This document shows positions 16,632 to 25,051 of a stretch of DNA of 41,005 nt, one piece after another (positions within the stretch are counted from its first letter, which is position 1; the number at the start of each line of letters is the position of its first letter). A program made the position numbers and the translations under genes. Under the pieces are notes generated by a model. That model saw nothing but the letters and a program-made list of their open reading frames with translations. It was not told the DNA's origin and searched no databases. This stretch comes from Akkermansiaceae bacterium (GTDB taxonomy: Bacteria; Verrucomicrobiota; Verrucomicrobiia; Verrucomicrobiales; Akkermansiaceae): NCBI GenBank assembly GCA_903826205.1, contig CAIKDP010000448.1:1-41005 (forward strand), in the 5' to 3' direction.

Positions 16632-17918
16632 ATGAACACCGTTATCAATCGTCGCTCGTTTCTCGGAACCTCCACCTTGTTAGGAGCCGGCCTGGCTGCC
16701 GGATCACTCTTCGCAGTGAATCTCCAAGCGGATACCAAAAAACTCAAAGTCGGCTTGATCGGGTGTGGCGGTCGTGGCAATGACGCGCTCAAAAATTTCC
16801 TGGAAGCCTGTAAAATCCTCGGGATCCAAGCCGAACTGGTCGCCACCGGCGACGCGTTCAAGGCTGCGGCCGAGGCGACCGGCAAGAGTCAGGGACTCGC
16901 GGCCGAGCGCTGCTTCGGTGGCTACGATGCCTATCAGAAAGTGGTGGCCAGTGATTGCGACTTTGTGCTGATGGCGACGCCACCGGCATTCCGGCCGGTG
17001 CATTTGGCGGCGGCCATTGAGGCGGGCAAGCATTGCTTTATCGAAAAGCCTGTGGCGGTGGATCCCGTCGGTGCGCGTGCCATCATTGCCACCGGTGAAA
17101 AAGCCAAGGCCAAAGGCCTGGCGATTGTGGCAGGCACCCAACGCCGGCATACGGCCGAATACCTGCGCAACAAGGCGCTGATTGATGCCGGAGCCATCGG
17201 CCAGATCAAGGGTGGCGTGGTGCAATGGAATGGCACGATCCCGTGGATCGCGGTGCGCCGCGACGGCGAATCGGATGCCTCCTACATGACCCGCAATTGG
17301 CTGAGTTTCACCGAGCTTTCCGGCGACCACATCGTCGAGCAACATGTCCACAATCTCGATGTCGCCGTCTGGTTCCTCGGACGTCTGCCGGTTTCCGCCG
17401 AAGGCTTCGGCGGCCGGGCCCGCCGCGAAACCGGCAACCAGTTCGACTTTTTCAGCATCGATTACGACTTTGGTGATGGCGTTCACATTCATAGCCAGTG
17501 CCGGCAGATCTCGGGCACCCACGGGGCCGTGGGCGAATTGTTCACCGGCACGGAGGGCGTTTGCTACGGCGGCGGCAAGATCACCGGCAAGGAAGTGAAG
17601 GTGGCGGAAATCAAAATGGACTCCGGCAATGCCTATGTCCAGGAGCATGTGGACCTGATCCGCAGCGCCCTGGCCGGCAAACCCCTCAACGAGGCCAAGA
17701 CCGTCGCGGAATCCACCCTGGTGGCCATCATGGGCCGGATCTCCGCCTACACCGGCGGCCTCGTCCGCATGGGCGATTTGCTCCAGAATGACAAAGCCGC
17801 CCTCTACAACTTCGCCTGTACCCCGGCGGCTCTGGATTTTGAAAAGGGCCCGATCAAACTCCCGGCGGAAGTCCCGGCGATTCCCGGCAATGATGCGAAG
17901 CCGCATGTCAGAGGGTGA
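16632..17918 (+). CDS. Tat-exported Gfo/Idh/MocA family oxidoreductase
   Basis: A 428-residue NAD(P)-dependent sugar dehydrogenase-like protein. It has a twin-arginine signal (NRRSFLG, 6-12) with a hydrophobic stretch to about residue 33, then a Rossmann GLIGCGGRG (41-49) and the family EKP motif (Glu138-Lys139-Pro140, IEKPVAV). DHIVEQHVHNLDVAVWFLG carries the conserved His/Asp residues of the catalytic region. PVC bacteria have many Tat-exported Gfo/Idh/MocA paralogues, which are linked to polysaccharide breakdown. It probably forms a two-gene unit with the sugar isomerase-like gene 23 bp downstream. The region upstream (16473-16631) is divergent with the ThuA-ankyrin gene. Confidence 0.9.
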   Translation: MNTVINRRSFLGTSTLLGAGLAAGSLFAVNLQADTKKLKVGLIGCGGRGNDALKNFLEACKILGIQAELVATGDAFKAAAEATGKSQGLAAERCFGGYDAYQKVVASDCDFVLMATPPAFRPVHLAAAIEAGKHCFIEKPVAVDPVGARAIIATGEKAKAKGLAIVAGTQRRHTAEYLRNKALIDAGAIGQIKGGVVQWNGTIPWIAVRRDGESDASYMTRNWLSFTELSGDHIVEQHVHNLDVAVWFLGRLPVSAEGFGGRARRETGNQFDFFSIDYDFGDGVHIHSQCRQISGTHGAVGELFTGTEGVCYGGGKITGKEVKVAEIKMDSGNAYVQEHVDLIRSALAGKPLNEAKTVAESTLVAIMGRISAYTGGLVRMGDLLQNDKAALYNFACTPAALDFEKGPIKLPAEVPAIPGNDAKPHVRG

Positions 17919-17941
17919 ATCATTGATAGAACAGCCGCCTT

Positions 17942-18853
17942 ATGAATACCTCACGTCGCCAATTCCTCGCGCTCTCATCCTTGGGCGCCGCCGCCGGCCT
18001 GCCGGGTTCCGTGTTGCGGGCAGCCTCCGCAGAGGCCACGCCAGCAGCCGGCGCGAATGCCGCCAAGGCGGTGTTGCGCTTGTCCTGTCAGGAATCCGTC
18101 GCCCCCGGCAAATCCCTAACCGAGAAGCTGGACTTTCTGGAGGCCAACGGCTTCGAAGCCATCGAACCCGGCGGCCGCGATCTAATCAAGCGGGTGGAGG
18201 AGTTCCAAAAGGCGTTGCAGGGGCGCAAGATCAAGATCAGTGCCGTCTGTGCCGGGTTTCAAGGGGTGCTCATTTCCGAACAGGAGGAGGAACGCAAGAA
18301 GGCGATCGACACGATGAAGGACATTCTAACGGCTGCGGGCGCGCTCGGCTCCGTCGGCATGATCATCGTTCCCGCCTTCAACAACCAAACCAAGCTCGGA
18401 CACCAGGAAGCCCGTGAATTGTTAGTCAGACTGCTGCCCGATCTCGGCGCGCACGCGCAGCAGGCAGGCACGAGAATCCTGTTGGAGCCGCTCAACCGCG
18501 GCGAATGCCATTTCCTGCGGCAAGTGGCGGATGGTGCGGCGATCTGCCGTGACGTGAACCATCCGGGCATCGCGTTGATGGGGGATTTCTGGCACATGAC
18601 GTGGGAGGAGACCAGTGATTATGCGGCATTTGTCGCCGCGGGCAAGTACCTGCAACATGTCCATTGCGCCAGCCGCAAGGATCGCAAGATGCCCGGCGAG
18701 GACGCCGGCGATAACTACGTGGACGGCATGAAGGGCCTCAAATACATTGGCTATCAGAATTTCATCAGCCTGGAATGCGGCTGCAAGGGCGATCGCATGA
18801 AGGCGATTCCGGCGGCCGTCCGCTTGCTGCGCGAGCAATGGGAACTCGCGTGA
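17942..18853 (+). CDS. Sugar phosphate isomerase/epimerase-like TIM-barrel protein with Tat-like leader
   Basis: A 303-residue AP-endonuclease-family-2 (xylose-isomerase-like) TIM barrel, a group that includes hydroxypyruvate isomerase and sugar epimerases. It has a Tat-type leader (TSRRQFLALSSLG, 3-15). Metal-ligand candidates are Glu in RILLEPLNRGECHFL, His and Asp in ALMGDFWHM, His in YLQHVHCAS and Glu in FISLECGCKGD. It follows the Gfo/Idh/MocA gene by 23 bp on the same strand. This pairing is common in Verrucomicrobia and Planctomycetes and suggests a shared sugar pathway. The exact reaction is unknown. Confidence 0.85.
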   Translation: MNTSRRQFLALSSLGAAAGLPGSVLRAASAEATPAAGANAAKAVLRLSCQESVAPGKSLTEKLDFLEANGFEAIEPGGRDLIKRVEEFQKALQGRKIKISAVCAGFQGVLISEQEEERKKAIDTMKDILTAAGALGSVGMIIVPAFNNQTKLGHQEARELLVRLLPDLGAHAQQAGTRILLEPLNRGECHFLRQVADGAAICRDVNHPGIALMGDFWHMTWEETSDYAAFVAAGKYLQHVHCASRKDRKMPGEDAGDNYVDGMKGLKYIGYQNFISLECGCKGDRMKAIPAAVRLLREQWELA

Positions 18854-18895
18854 GGCGGGGTGGGGGAGGTCGCTGCAACCCAAGGGTGGGCAATC

Positions 18896-19750
18896 CTAAA
18901 CTTCGGCCCCTTCGGTGTCGGGTTTGGGATCGAGCAGCCCGTATCTAACAAGAAATTCATCGGCGGCGGCCACGGTCATCGCGAAGTCGTCCTGATTGAC
19001 GTTGAAATTGAAGAAGCTGTGTTCGGCCCGCTCGTAATCGAGAAGTTCGCAGACATTGCGCCGCCAGCGCAGGCGGCTGCGGAAGCGCTTGACCTCAGCA
19101 AAGGGCGCGATGCGATCGGAGGTGCCGTGGAAAAGAATCATGGGCGGCAGCTTCGAGCGCACCAGTGAGGTCGGGCTGTGGCGGATGGCGCTTTTGGCGT
19201 CCGGGAAGCGATCCGCCCCTTGACCTTTCGGGGTGGTGTTGACAATCGAGCTGAAAAGCAGGAGGGCTTGGGGTCGGCAATCCACCCCGTCCACGGGTGG
19301 CAAGTGCTTGGCCTTGGGCATGGCGGTAAGCAATGCGAGGAAGGCCCCGCCAGCCGCACCGCCCACCGTGATGCGGGCTGGGTCAAGGTTGAAGGTGGTG
19401 GCGTGTTGGCGCAGCCAACGGATGAGTTCGCGGGCATCCTCGATGGCTTCGATGGGGCCGGTGCCGTGCTTGGACAAGATGCGGGTTTCCGCGGCCACGG
19501 CGACGGCGCCGCGGCTGGCGAAGTGGAGGCAATGCGGAACAAACTGGGTGTGCATTGGCGCGTCCCACAAACCGCCGTGAAAAAACACCACCGCCGGGCG
19601 TGGCGCGGTGCCGGAGTTTTTGGGCCAAAACAGGTGAGCCTGCACCTCACCCTGTGGCGTCTGGCGGTACACATAAGAGGAGGCGTCTTCTAGCAACCTG
19701 CGGTCTCGGGCCTCGCCGATCGGGGGGGATTTTTGGAGAATACTGCTCAT
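18896..19750 (-). CDS. Alpha/beta-hydrolase-fold protein lacking the nucleophile serine
   Basis: A 284-residue protein of the BD-FAE/alpha-beta hydrolase-3 type. ATG 19748-19750 (MSSILQKSPP) is preferred; the longer frame upstream reads through the start region of the divergent gene. The oxyanion-hole motif HGG is present (VVFFHGGLW), as are a candidate acid (GTSDRIAP) and a candidate histidine (ERAEHSFF). The nucleophile elbow reads VGGAAGG instead of G-x-S-A-G-G. The codon at 19355-19357 is GCG (Ala132) where Ser is expected, so classic ester hydrolysis is unlikely unless this is a sequencing error. No signal peptide is clear. It could be a pseudoenzyme or use other chemistry. Confidence 0.8.
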   Translation of the reverse strand: MSSILQKSPPIGEARDRRLLEDASSYVYRQTPQGEVQAHLFWPKNSGTAPRPAVVFFHGGLWDAPMHTQFVPHCLHFASRGAVAVAAETRILSKHGTGPIEAIEDARELIRWLRQHATTFNLDPARITVGGAAGGAFLALLTAMPKAKHLPPVDGVDCRPQALLLFSSIVNTTPKGQGADRFPDAKSAIRHSPTSLVRSKLPPMILFHGTSDRIAPFAEVKRFRSRLRWRRNVCELLDYERAEHSFFNFNVNQDDFAMTVAAADEFLVRYGLLDPKPDTEGAEV

Positions 19751-19833
19751 TCGGGGGTGGATCTGGCGGCTGGATTGTCCTGCGCGCGATTTGTTTGTTG
19801 TGAAAACCGGTCGTTTGTCCAATGGTTTCGCCC

Positions 19834-20715
19834 ATGAAGCGCCTAATTCTTGCTCTCTCCATCCTAATGACGTCAATTTCACCGGCGCAGCAACCCACCT
19901 TGCGCCCAGCCTTGGAGAAAACCTACCAAGCGTGGCGCGAGGCGATCCTCCGGCAGGATCTGACAAGCTGGCAGCAAGTGACGGCCAGTCACCGGCGCGT
20001 CGAAGTGCGCAACCGCATCGTTGCGGAAAGAAAGCCCTTTCCCGCCGCCCTTTTTCAATTGCCGGTGCCGCCGCCCACCCTTGACGGGCTGCGCTTTCTG
20101 GAGACCTCCCAGAACGGGCCGACCGCCAAAGCCGCCTATTTTGGCAAGATCGACTTCGGCGTCGGTGGCGCGCCCAGCGACAACTTGCTGGTGCTGTCGT
20201 TTGTCAATGAGCGGGGCGTCTGGCGCTACGACCGGGCGGATTACGTGAATTTGGAAGCGCTGCCGGCGGTGCGGCGCGAACTGGCGGCGGGCAATCTCAA
20301 ATACCTCAAGGAAACGCCGGAAGCACAGCCGAGCGGCAAGGTGCCAGCGACTCCCATCGAGGCACCCACCGCGAAATACATTGCAAAAGTCTATGTGTTC
20401 AGTCCGGGCCGCGAAGTAAAGGTACAGATCAATAAAATCAGCCAGCACCGGTTCGCCAACGCCAAGGAAGCGGAAATTGTCATCGGCGGCGCCGTGGATG
20501 GACCTAACGAAGTGCAATACGCCATCCGCAAACTCCCCGGCGGCACCGGCAATGAGGCGCTTTCCATCCGGGTCTATCTGCTATCCCAGATCAAGGACGT
20601 GAAACCCATCAAGGTGTACGAATACCAGGTGCAGCAAAACCAAGCCCCCAAGGAGTATGCCACCAACCACTTCAACCTCGATGCGGCCACCGCCGCCAAA
20701 CTCCTGGGGAAGTAG
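19834..20715 (+). CDS. Secreted protein of unknown function
   Basis: A 293-residue protein. The start at 19834 (MKRLILALSILMTSISPAQQ) gives a good signal peptide cleaved near SPA-QQ. An ATG 12 bp upstream is possible. The N-terminal half is helical (RPALEKTYQAWREAILRQDLTSWQQVTASHRR), resembling the start of NTF2- or DUF4440-like domains. The C-terminal half is beta-rich (KYIAKVYVFSPGREVKVQINKISQHRF). I do not recognise the family. It precedes the lipoate-ligase-like gene by 26 bp on the same strand but no functional link is evident. The divergent neighbour is the serine-less hydrolase. Confidence 0.65.
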   Translation: MKRLILALSILMTSISPAQQPTLRPALEKTYQAWREAILRQDLTSWQQVTASHRRVEVRNRIVAERKPFPAALFQLPVPPPTLDGLRFLETSQNGPTAKAAYFGKIDFGVGGAPSDNLLVLSFVNERGVWRYDRADYVNLEALPAVRRELAAGNLKYLKETPEAQPSGKVPATPIEAPTAKYIAKVYVFSPGREVKVQINKISQHRFANAKEAEIVIGGAVDGPNEVQYAIRKLPGGTGNEALSIRVYLLSQIKDVKPIKVYEYQVQQNQAPKEYATNHFNLDAATAAKLLGK

Positions 20716-20741
20716 TCGTTAGACCCAGCGCGCAGTTCCGC

Positions 20742-21488
20742 ATGGTGATGTCCCCAGACCCAAGGCCCGCCGGCCAACCCGGTCAGGATGACCGGGGCCC
20801 CGTGGCGCGGGCCGCCGTGCCAGACGGCCCGATTTTCAGGCAACTGCGGCTGTGGATCGATCCCGTGCCCCGTCCCGGTCCGGAGGCGATGGCGGTGGAT
20901 GAATGGTTGTTAGAAAACGCGGGCTCGCCGGTCTTGCGGGTTTACGGTTGGCTTGGTGCGTGGGCCTCGATCGGGTATTTCGGCAAGCTGGCGGAGGCGC
21001 AAGCCGCGCTTGCCGGTGTCCAATGGGTGCGCCGCTGGACCGGCGGCGGGGTGGTGGATCACCGGGCGGACTGGACCTACTCGGTGGTGGTTCCCGGCGG
21101 CGCGGGTCTCACACAAATGCGCGGGGTCGAAAGTTACCGGCGGATTCATCTGGCGCTGGCAGCGGCGCTGCGGGTTGAGGGGCTGACCGCCAGGCTGAGT
21201 GCGGGCGACCAACAAACCGGCGCGGCGCTGTGCTTTGACAATCCGGTCGGCCATGATTTGGTGGGGGCCGATGGCGGCAAACTTGCCGGTGCCGGTCAAC
21301 GGCGGACGCGGCAGGGCTTGTTGCACCAAGGGTCGGTGGCGGCCGCCTGCCATGATGAGGGTTCAAAAACGCGCGCCGTGGCGCTGGCGTCCACGCTGGC
21401 GGCGGATTGGGAATTGCATGATTTCAAGCCGCCCGCCGCGGTCATCGCGTGCTTGGTGGCGGCCCGCTACGCCCGCAGGGCAGGGTAG
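20742..21488 (+). CDS. lplA: Lipoate-protein ligase-like protein (BPL/LplA/LipB fold)
   Basis: A 248-residue member of the lipoyl/biotinyl transferase family, which attaches lipoate to E2 and GcvH proteins. Signature blocks are PEAMAVDEWLL (48-57), PVLRVYGW, RRWTGGGVVDH (97-107), WTYSVVVP and the loop with the conserved lysine, GGKLAGAGQRR (Lys180). It is shorter than full LplA (about 340 residues) and has no accessory C-terminal domain, as in LplA-like amidotransferases (LipM/LipL). Therefore ligase versus octanoyl/lipoyl transferase cannot be separated here. The start at 20742 or 20748 is equally possible; the first 30 residues are not conserved in character. Confidence 0.78.
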   Translation: MVMSPDPRPAGQPGQDDRGPVARAAVPDGPIFRQLRLWIDPVPRPGPEAMAVDEWLLENAGSPVLRVYGWLGAWASIGYFGKLAEAQAALAGVQWVRRWTGGGVVDHRADWTYSVVVPGGAGLTQMRGVESYRRIHLALAAALRVEGLTARLSAGDQQTGAALCFDNPVGHDLVGADGGKLAGAGQRRTRQGLLHQGSVAAACHDEGSKTRAVALASTLAADWELHDFKPPAAVIACLVAARYARRAG

Positions 21489-21801
21489 GACGGTCCGGCC
21501 ACGGGCCGCCCATTTATCCCGAAATCCGAAGTTGAATTCCTGCAATGGGGAAGAAAAACCACAGATTACACGGATTTTTTGGTTTGGATTTTTTCACCAT
21601 TTGCAACTTCGGAGAAGTTGCAAATGGAACCTAATTCAATCCGTGGAATCTGTGAAATCTGTGGTTATCTAACTAATAATTAAGACCCAACGTCGGTTTT
21701 CAGGTTTATCCGCCCGCATGGGCGGTGCCAAGGCACGGTGCACGGGAAGCACAGGAACAGCTCGCCCCCGGGGGGCTTGGGCGCGGCGAGGCTGCCACGC
21801 C
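21489..21801. other. Convergent intergenic region dominated by repeats
   Basis: 313 bp between the converging lplA-like and S10 peptidase genes. No gene is seen. It contains the CCACAGAT-type palindromic element (21557-21666) with its perfect inner hairpin, and the left part of a 28-bp interspersed repeat (21781-21808). The palindrome may act as a bidirectional transcription stop (inference). Confidence 0.6.
21557..21666. repeat. Nested palindromic element (CCACAGAT family)
   Basis: The outer arms are AACCACAGATTACACGGATT (21557-21576) and, on the other strand, AACCACAGATTTCACAGATT... starting at 21666 and running down to 21638. Inside is a perfect 14-bp stem, CCATTTGCAACTTC (21597-21610), loop GGA, partner 21614-21627. 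There is no T-tail. It lies between convergent genes. Confidence 0.8.
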
Positions 21802-21808
21802 CTAGCGG
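21781..21808. repeat. Copy B of the 28-bp interspersed repeat
   Basis: It shares about 24 of 28 bases with 3519-3546. It runs into the 3' end of the S10 peptidase gene and supplies that gene's TAG stop (21802-21804, minus strand) and its last codons. Confidence 0.5.
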
Positions 21809-23322
21809 TTGCCGGCTTCGATGAATTTCACCAGATCGGCGCGCGCTTTGGTGAGATCGGGCGGGTTGAGATAAAACATATGCCCACCCTCAAAGCGGCT
21901 GGTTTGGATGCGGTCGCGGGCGGCCGCGGGCAGATCCAACATATGCAACAGGGAATGCGCGACGCCCTCCGGCGGGGTGGCCAGGTCCGTGTAACCGGCC
22001 ATCACCAGCACCCGCAGGTGAGGGTTGTCGCGCAAGGCGTTGGCGAGGCGGCCACTGACGTTGACGATCTCATTGTTGGCACTCCAGCGCCAGGGATTGA
22101 CCTTGCCTGTCAGGACCTCATACGGGCGGTCTTCCTTGTAGCCGAGGTCACGGCCCAGATAATCGAGCAGCGCCGTGGCAAACGCGCCGTAGGCAAGTTC
22201 GTAGGACGGATCGCAATCCGGCGCCTGTGCCGACCGGTCCGCGGCATCCCAAGCGACCCGGGCATCGAAGCGACCCAGCACTTTGCCTTCCTTGCGGAGG
22301 AGTTCGGCGCGGAAAAAGGTCGAGTCGAGGCGCAAGTTGTGACTCAACCACACGGCGGGCTCAATGCCAGTGAAGCCGGCGAGCTTGGTGGCAAGCGCCA
22401 CGCGGGATTTTTCATCGAGCGCATTGCCCTTGAGCAAGGCCGTGGCGTATTCGCCGTAGACAAAATCCGTGCATTCCCTGACCAGCTGATCGCGGTCGCC
22501 GCTGATTTTCTTGTGATAATGGGCCACGCCGGTGAACGCCGGCAGATAGACGAGGTACCCGAGATCGTTGCCAGAGGATGCCTGGAGCGTGGCAAAATCC
22601 AACAAGGTGGAGAGCATGACCACGCCGTTGAGACTCATGCCGAAACGGGACTGCAAGTGGTTGGCCAGTCCGGCAGCACGGATGCCCCCATAGGATTCTC
22701 CTAACAGATATTTGGGCGATGACCAGCGGTCGTGTTCGGTGATCCAGCGGCGGATGAAGTCGCCGACCGATTCCACATCTTCATTGAGGCCGTGGAAATC
22801 CTCCGGCTTGGTGTCCTTCTCGGCGCGGCTGTATCCCGTGGACACAGGATCAATGAACACCAGATCACACACATCCAAAATGCTCAGCGGGTTGTCGATC
22901 ACACGGGCGGGCGGGCGGGGGGGCTGCGTGCCATCACCGGGCATTTCAACCCGCTTGGGCCCCAAGATGCCCAGATGCAGCCATACGGCCGACGACCCGG
23001 GGCCGCCATTGAATGCAAACATCACGGGCCGGCTGGCCGGATCCTTCACATCGGTCCGCACGTAGCTGATATGGAATATCGACGCGCGAGGCTTGCCGTC
23101 ATCTTGTTCAAGCTGGAGTTTCGCCGCACTGACCTTGTAAGCAACTTTCTTGCCACCAATCAGCAGCGACGCTTCGCGCACCTGTGACGCTGGCAATTTC
23201 TCCGCCGCCGGCTCCGCCTTGGCCGCTTCAGTGGGCTTGGCGGCTTCCGGTGGTTTTTCGCCCTCCGCCGCACCAATGGCAGAAATCCCGAGACTCAGTG
23301 ACAAAGACAGAAGGAAGCGCAT
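21802..23322 (-). CDS. Secreted serine carboxypeptidase (peptidase family S10)
   Basis: A 506-residue exported peptidase. A signal peptide (MRFLLSLSLSLGISAIGAAEG) is followed by an Ala/Pro/Glu/Lys-rich linker (about 20-45) and the S10 catalytic domain. Family motifs are FNGGPGSSAVW, the nucleophile elbow GESYGG (Ser210), the Asp region AGYTDLATPP and the His region FEGGHMFY, so the triad is complete. S10 enzymes remove C-terminal residues at acidic pH. Bacterial homologues are secreted and of unclear physiological role. Its last codons lie inside a repeat copy. Confidence 0.9.
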   Translation of the reverse strand: MRFLLSLSLSLGISAIGAAEGEKPPEAAKPTEAAKAEPAAEKLPASQVREASLLIGGKKVAYKVSAAKLQLEQDDGKPRASIFHISYVRTDVKDPASRPVMFAFNGGPGSSAVWLHLGILGPKRVEMPGDGTQPPRPPARVIDNPLSILDVCDLVFIDPVSTGYSRAEKDTKPEDFHGLNEDVESVGDFIRRWITEHDRWSSPKYLLGESYGGIRAAGLANHLQSRFGMSLNGVVMLSTLLDFATLQASSGNDLGYLVYLPAFTGVAHYHKKISGDRDQLVRECTDFVYGEYATALLKGNALDEKSRVALATKLAGFTGIEPAVWLSHNLRLDSTFFRAELLRKEGKVLGRFDARVAWDAADRSAQAPDCDPSYELAYGAFATALLDYLGRDLGYKEDRPYEVLTGKVNPWRWSANNEIVNVSGRLANALRDNPHLRVLVMAGYTDLATPPEGVAHSLLHMLDLPAAARDRIQTSRFEGGHMFYLNPPDLTKARADLVKFIEAGNR

Positions 23323-23871
23323 GGCGTGACTATACCGACCTCGCCGCGCTTGTCGAGTGGCACCTCCGTTCTCGCACCAAAATCCGCCGCCGGATCCGTC
23401 AGATGGATTAATTCCTCACTCAGCTCAGACGCACACCGCCGCCCAATCCCACTCGAAGCTGGCATAGAACGCGCACCAGCCATTACTTATATTTGCGTAA
23501 ATTATGCCCTAGATGTCTATCATCCAATGATTTACGAATCCTTACATACGGTCACAAACATCCGATTGATGCTACCGGATGAAACGATCGATGGCATTCG
23601 CGAGAGTGATAACCGTGATTGCGAATGATTGAAACAGACGCTGGAAACAGAGGTGGCATTCCCATAACGCGCCGGAGATTCGGCGTCCTGACCTCTGCCT
23701 GAGGCCAAGGCTCCACAGGCTCTAGAACTTGTGACAATGTATGTAATGCGGAATCCAATCGGATGGATACGGTGTCCGAGCCTGTGTCTGGACTTTCAGT
23801 CAGGCGCCTGCGGGCATCGTGCCTGAGGTTTGGGCTTGCCAGCCGGGCTGCGGGGCCAAGACTGGGCGGCG
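23323..23871. other. 549-bp intergenic region with an AT-richer core
   Basis: A divergent gap between the S10 peptidase and patB-like genes. The core at about 23480-23640 is clearly AT-richer than the flanks. It holds a short frame from ATG 23528 (MIYESLHTVTNIRLMLPDETIDGIRE...) that ends after 33 codons. No complete gene is credible elsewhere in the gap. Confidence 0.5.
23528..23629 (+). pseudogene. Possible ribbon-helix-helix antitoxin-like remnant
   Basis: A 33-codon frame reading MIYESLHTVTNIRLMLPDE and continuing TIDGIRESDNRDCE, then TGA. The TNIRLMLPDETIDGI stretch resembles the beta-strand and first helix of ribbon-helix-helix antitoxins, but the rest of the domain is missing. Base composition differs from neighbours. 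It may be decayed or chance. Confidence 0.2.
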
Positions 23872-25011
23872 ATGAAATATGATTTTGATCAAGCGATCGT
23901 GAGGCGTGGGACGGGCTGCATCAAGTATGACCGGCGGCCGGAACTGGATCCGTTTTGGGTGGCGGACATGGATTTCGCCTCGGCACCGGAGATTTTGGCA
24001 GCGCTGCAGCGACGTGTGGCACACGGGGTTTTTGGCTATCCGCAAGCGCATGACGGTTTGAATCAAGCGGTGCTGGAGTACCTGCGGACGCGGCGCGGCG
24101 TGGAGGTGCCACTGGAGCAGTTGGTGCACATGGGCGGCTTGGTGCCGGCGCTGTCGCTGGCGGCGCGGGCGTTCTGCGGGCCTGGCGAGGCGCTGCTGAC
24201 CTGCACCCCGGTCTATCCCCCATTCCTCAATGTGCATCACGATGCGCGGGTGGATTTGGTGACGGTGGATCATCTGTTTGAGGAGGGTCGGTGGGGCTTT
24301 GATTGGGCGGCGCTGGAGCGTGCCGTGACCCGGCAAACGCGCGTGTTTCTGCTGTGCAACCCGCAAAACCCGCTGGGCCGGGTGTTTTCGCGCGATGAGG
24401 TCACACGCTTGGCTGCGTTTTGCGAGACTCACGATCTGGTGCTGGTCTCCGATGAAATCCATTGCGACCTCATTTTCGATGAGGCTGCCACCCCGCATTT
24501 CTCCGCGTTGAACCTGCCACCGGCTCTTGCCCGACGTGCCGTCACCCTGCTCTCCCCCAGCAAAACCTGGAACATCGCCGGTCTCGGCTACGCCTACGCC
24601 GTCATTCCCGATGACTCGTTGCGCCGGCGCTTTGCCGCCGCCCGCGGCCATACCCTGGCGGAAATCAATGCGCTCGCCTACCACGCCGCCGAGGCCGCCC
24701 TGCGCCATGGTGAACCGTGGCGCCAGCAACTCCTGGCCTATCTGATAGGAAACCGCGACCGCCTGGTCGATTTCATCCGCAGCGAATGCCCAGATCTAAC
24801 TGTCATGGCGGGAGAGGCCACCTACCTGGCATGGATCGATGCCCGCCAAATGGGCGTGCCCAACCCTGCCGAGCATTTTGAAACCCGCGCCGGCTTGTTT
24901 CTATCAGACGGGAAATTCTTCGGCTGGCCCGGCTGGATCCGCTTCAATTTCGGCTGCCCGCGCGCCCGCATGTTGGAGGGACTGGCAAAAATCCGTAACG
25001 CACTGGGATGA
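23872..25011 (+). CDS. patB: PLP-dependent C-S lyase, MalY/PatB family
   Basis: A 379-residue fold-type I PLP enzyme. The start at 23872 (MKYDFDQAIVRRGTGCIKYD) matches the usual MalY/PatB N terminus. Family marks are FWVADMDFASAPEI, FGYPQ, TPVYPPF, CNPQNPLGRVFS, LVSDEIHCDL and the PLP lysine in SPSKTWNIAGL (Lys231). The reaction is beta-elimination of cystathionine or cysteine conjugates to pyruvate, ammonia and a thiol; aminotransferase activity is possible. It is convergent with fmt, 40 bp between stops. Confidence 0.88.
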   Translation: MKYDFDQAIVRRGTGCIKYDRRPELDPFWVADMDFASAPEILAALQRRVAHGVFGYPQAHDGLNQAVLEYLRTRRGVEVPLEQLVHMGGLVPALSLAARAFCGPGEALLTCTPVYPPFLNVHHDARVDLVTVDHLFEEGRWGFDWAALERAVTRQTRVFLLCNPQNPLGRVFSRDEVTRLAAFCETHDLVLVSDEIHCDLIFDEAATPHFSALNLPPALARRAVTLLSPSKTWNIAGLGYAYAVIPDDSLRRRFAAARGHTLAEINALAYHAAEAALRHGEPWRQQLLAYLIGNRDRLVDFIRSECPDLTVMAGEATYLAWIDARQMGVPNPAEHFETRAGLFLSDGKFFGWPGWIRFNFGCPRARMLEGLAKIRNALG

Positions 25012-25051
25012 TCCGGGGGTGTGCCGCCAAGGAGCATCCTGATTTTTCTTG

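Noticed and set aside
16704-17906. 400-codon minus-strand frame opposite the Gfo/Idh/MocA gene
   Set aside because: Antisense shadow of a well-supported gene; its translation shows no recognisable domain.
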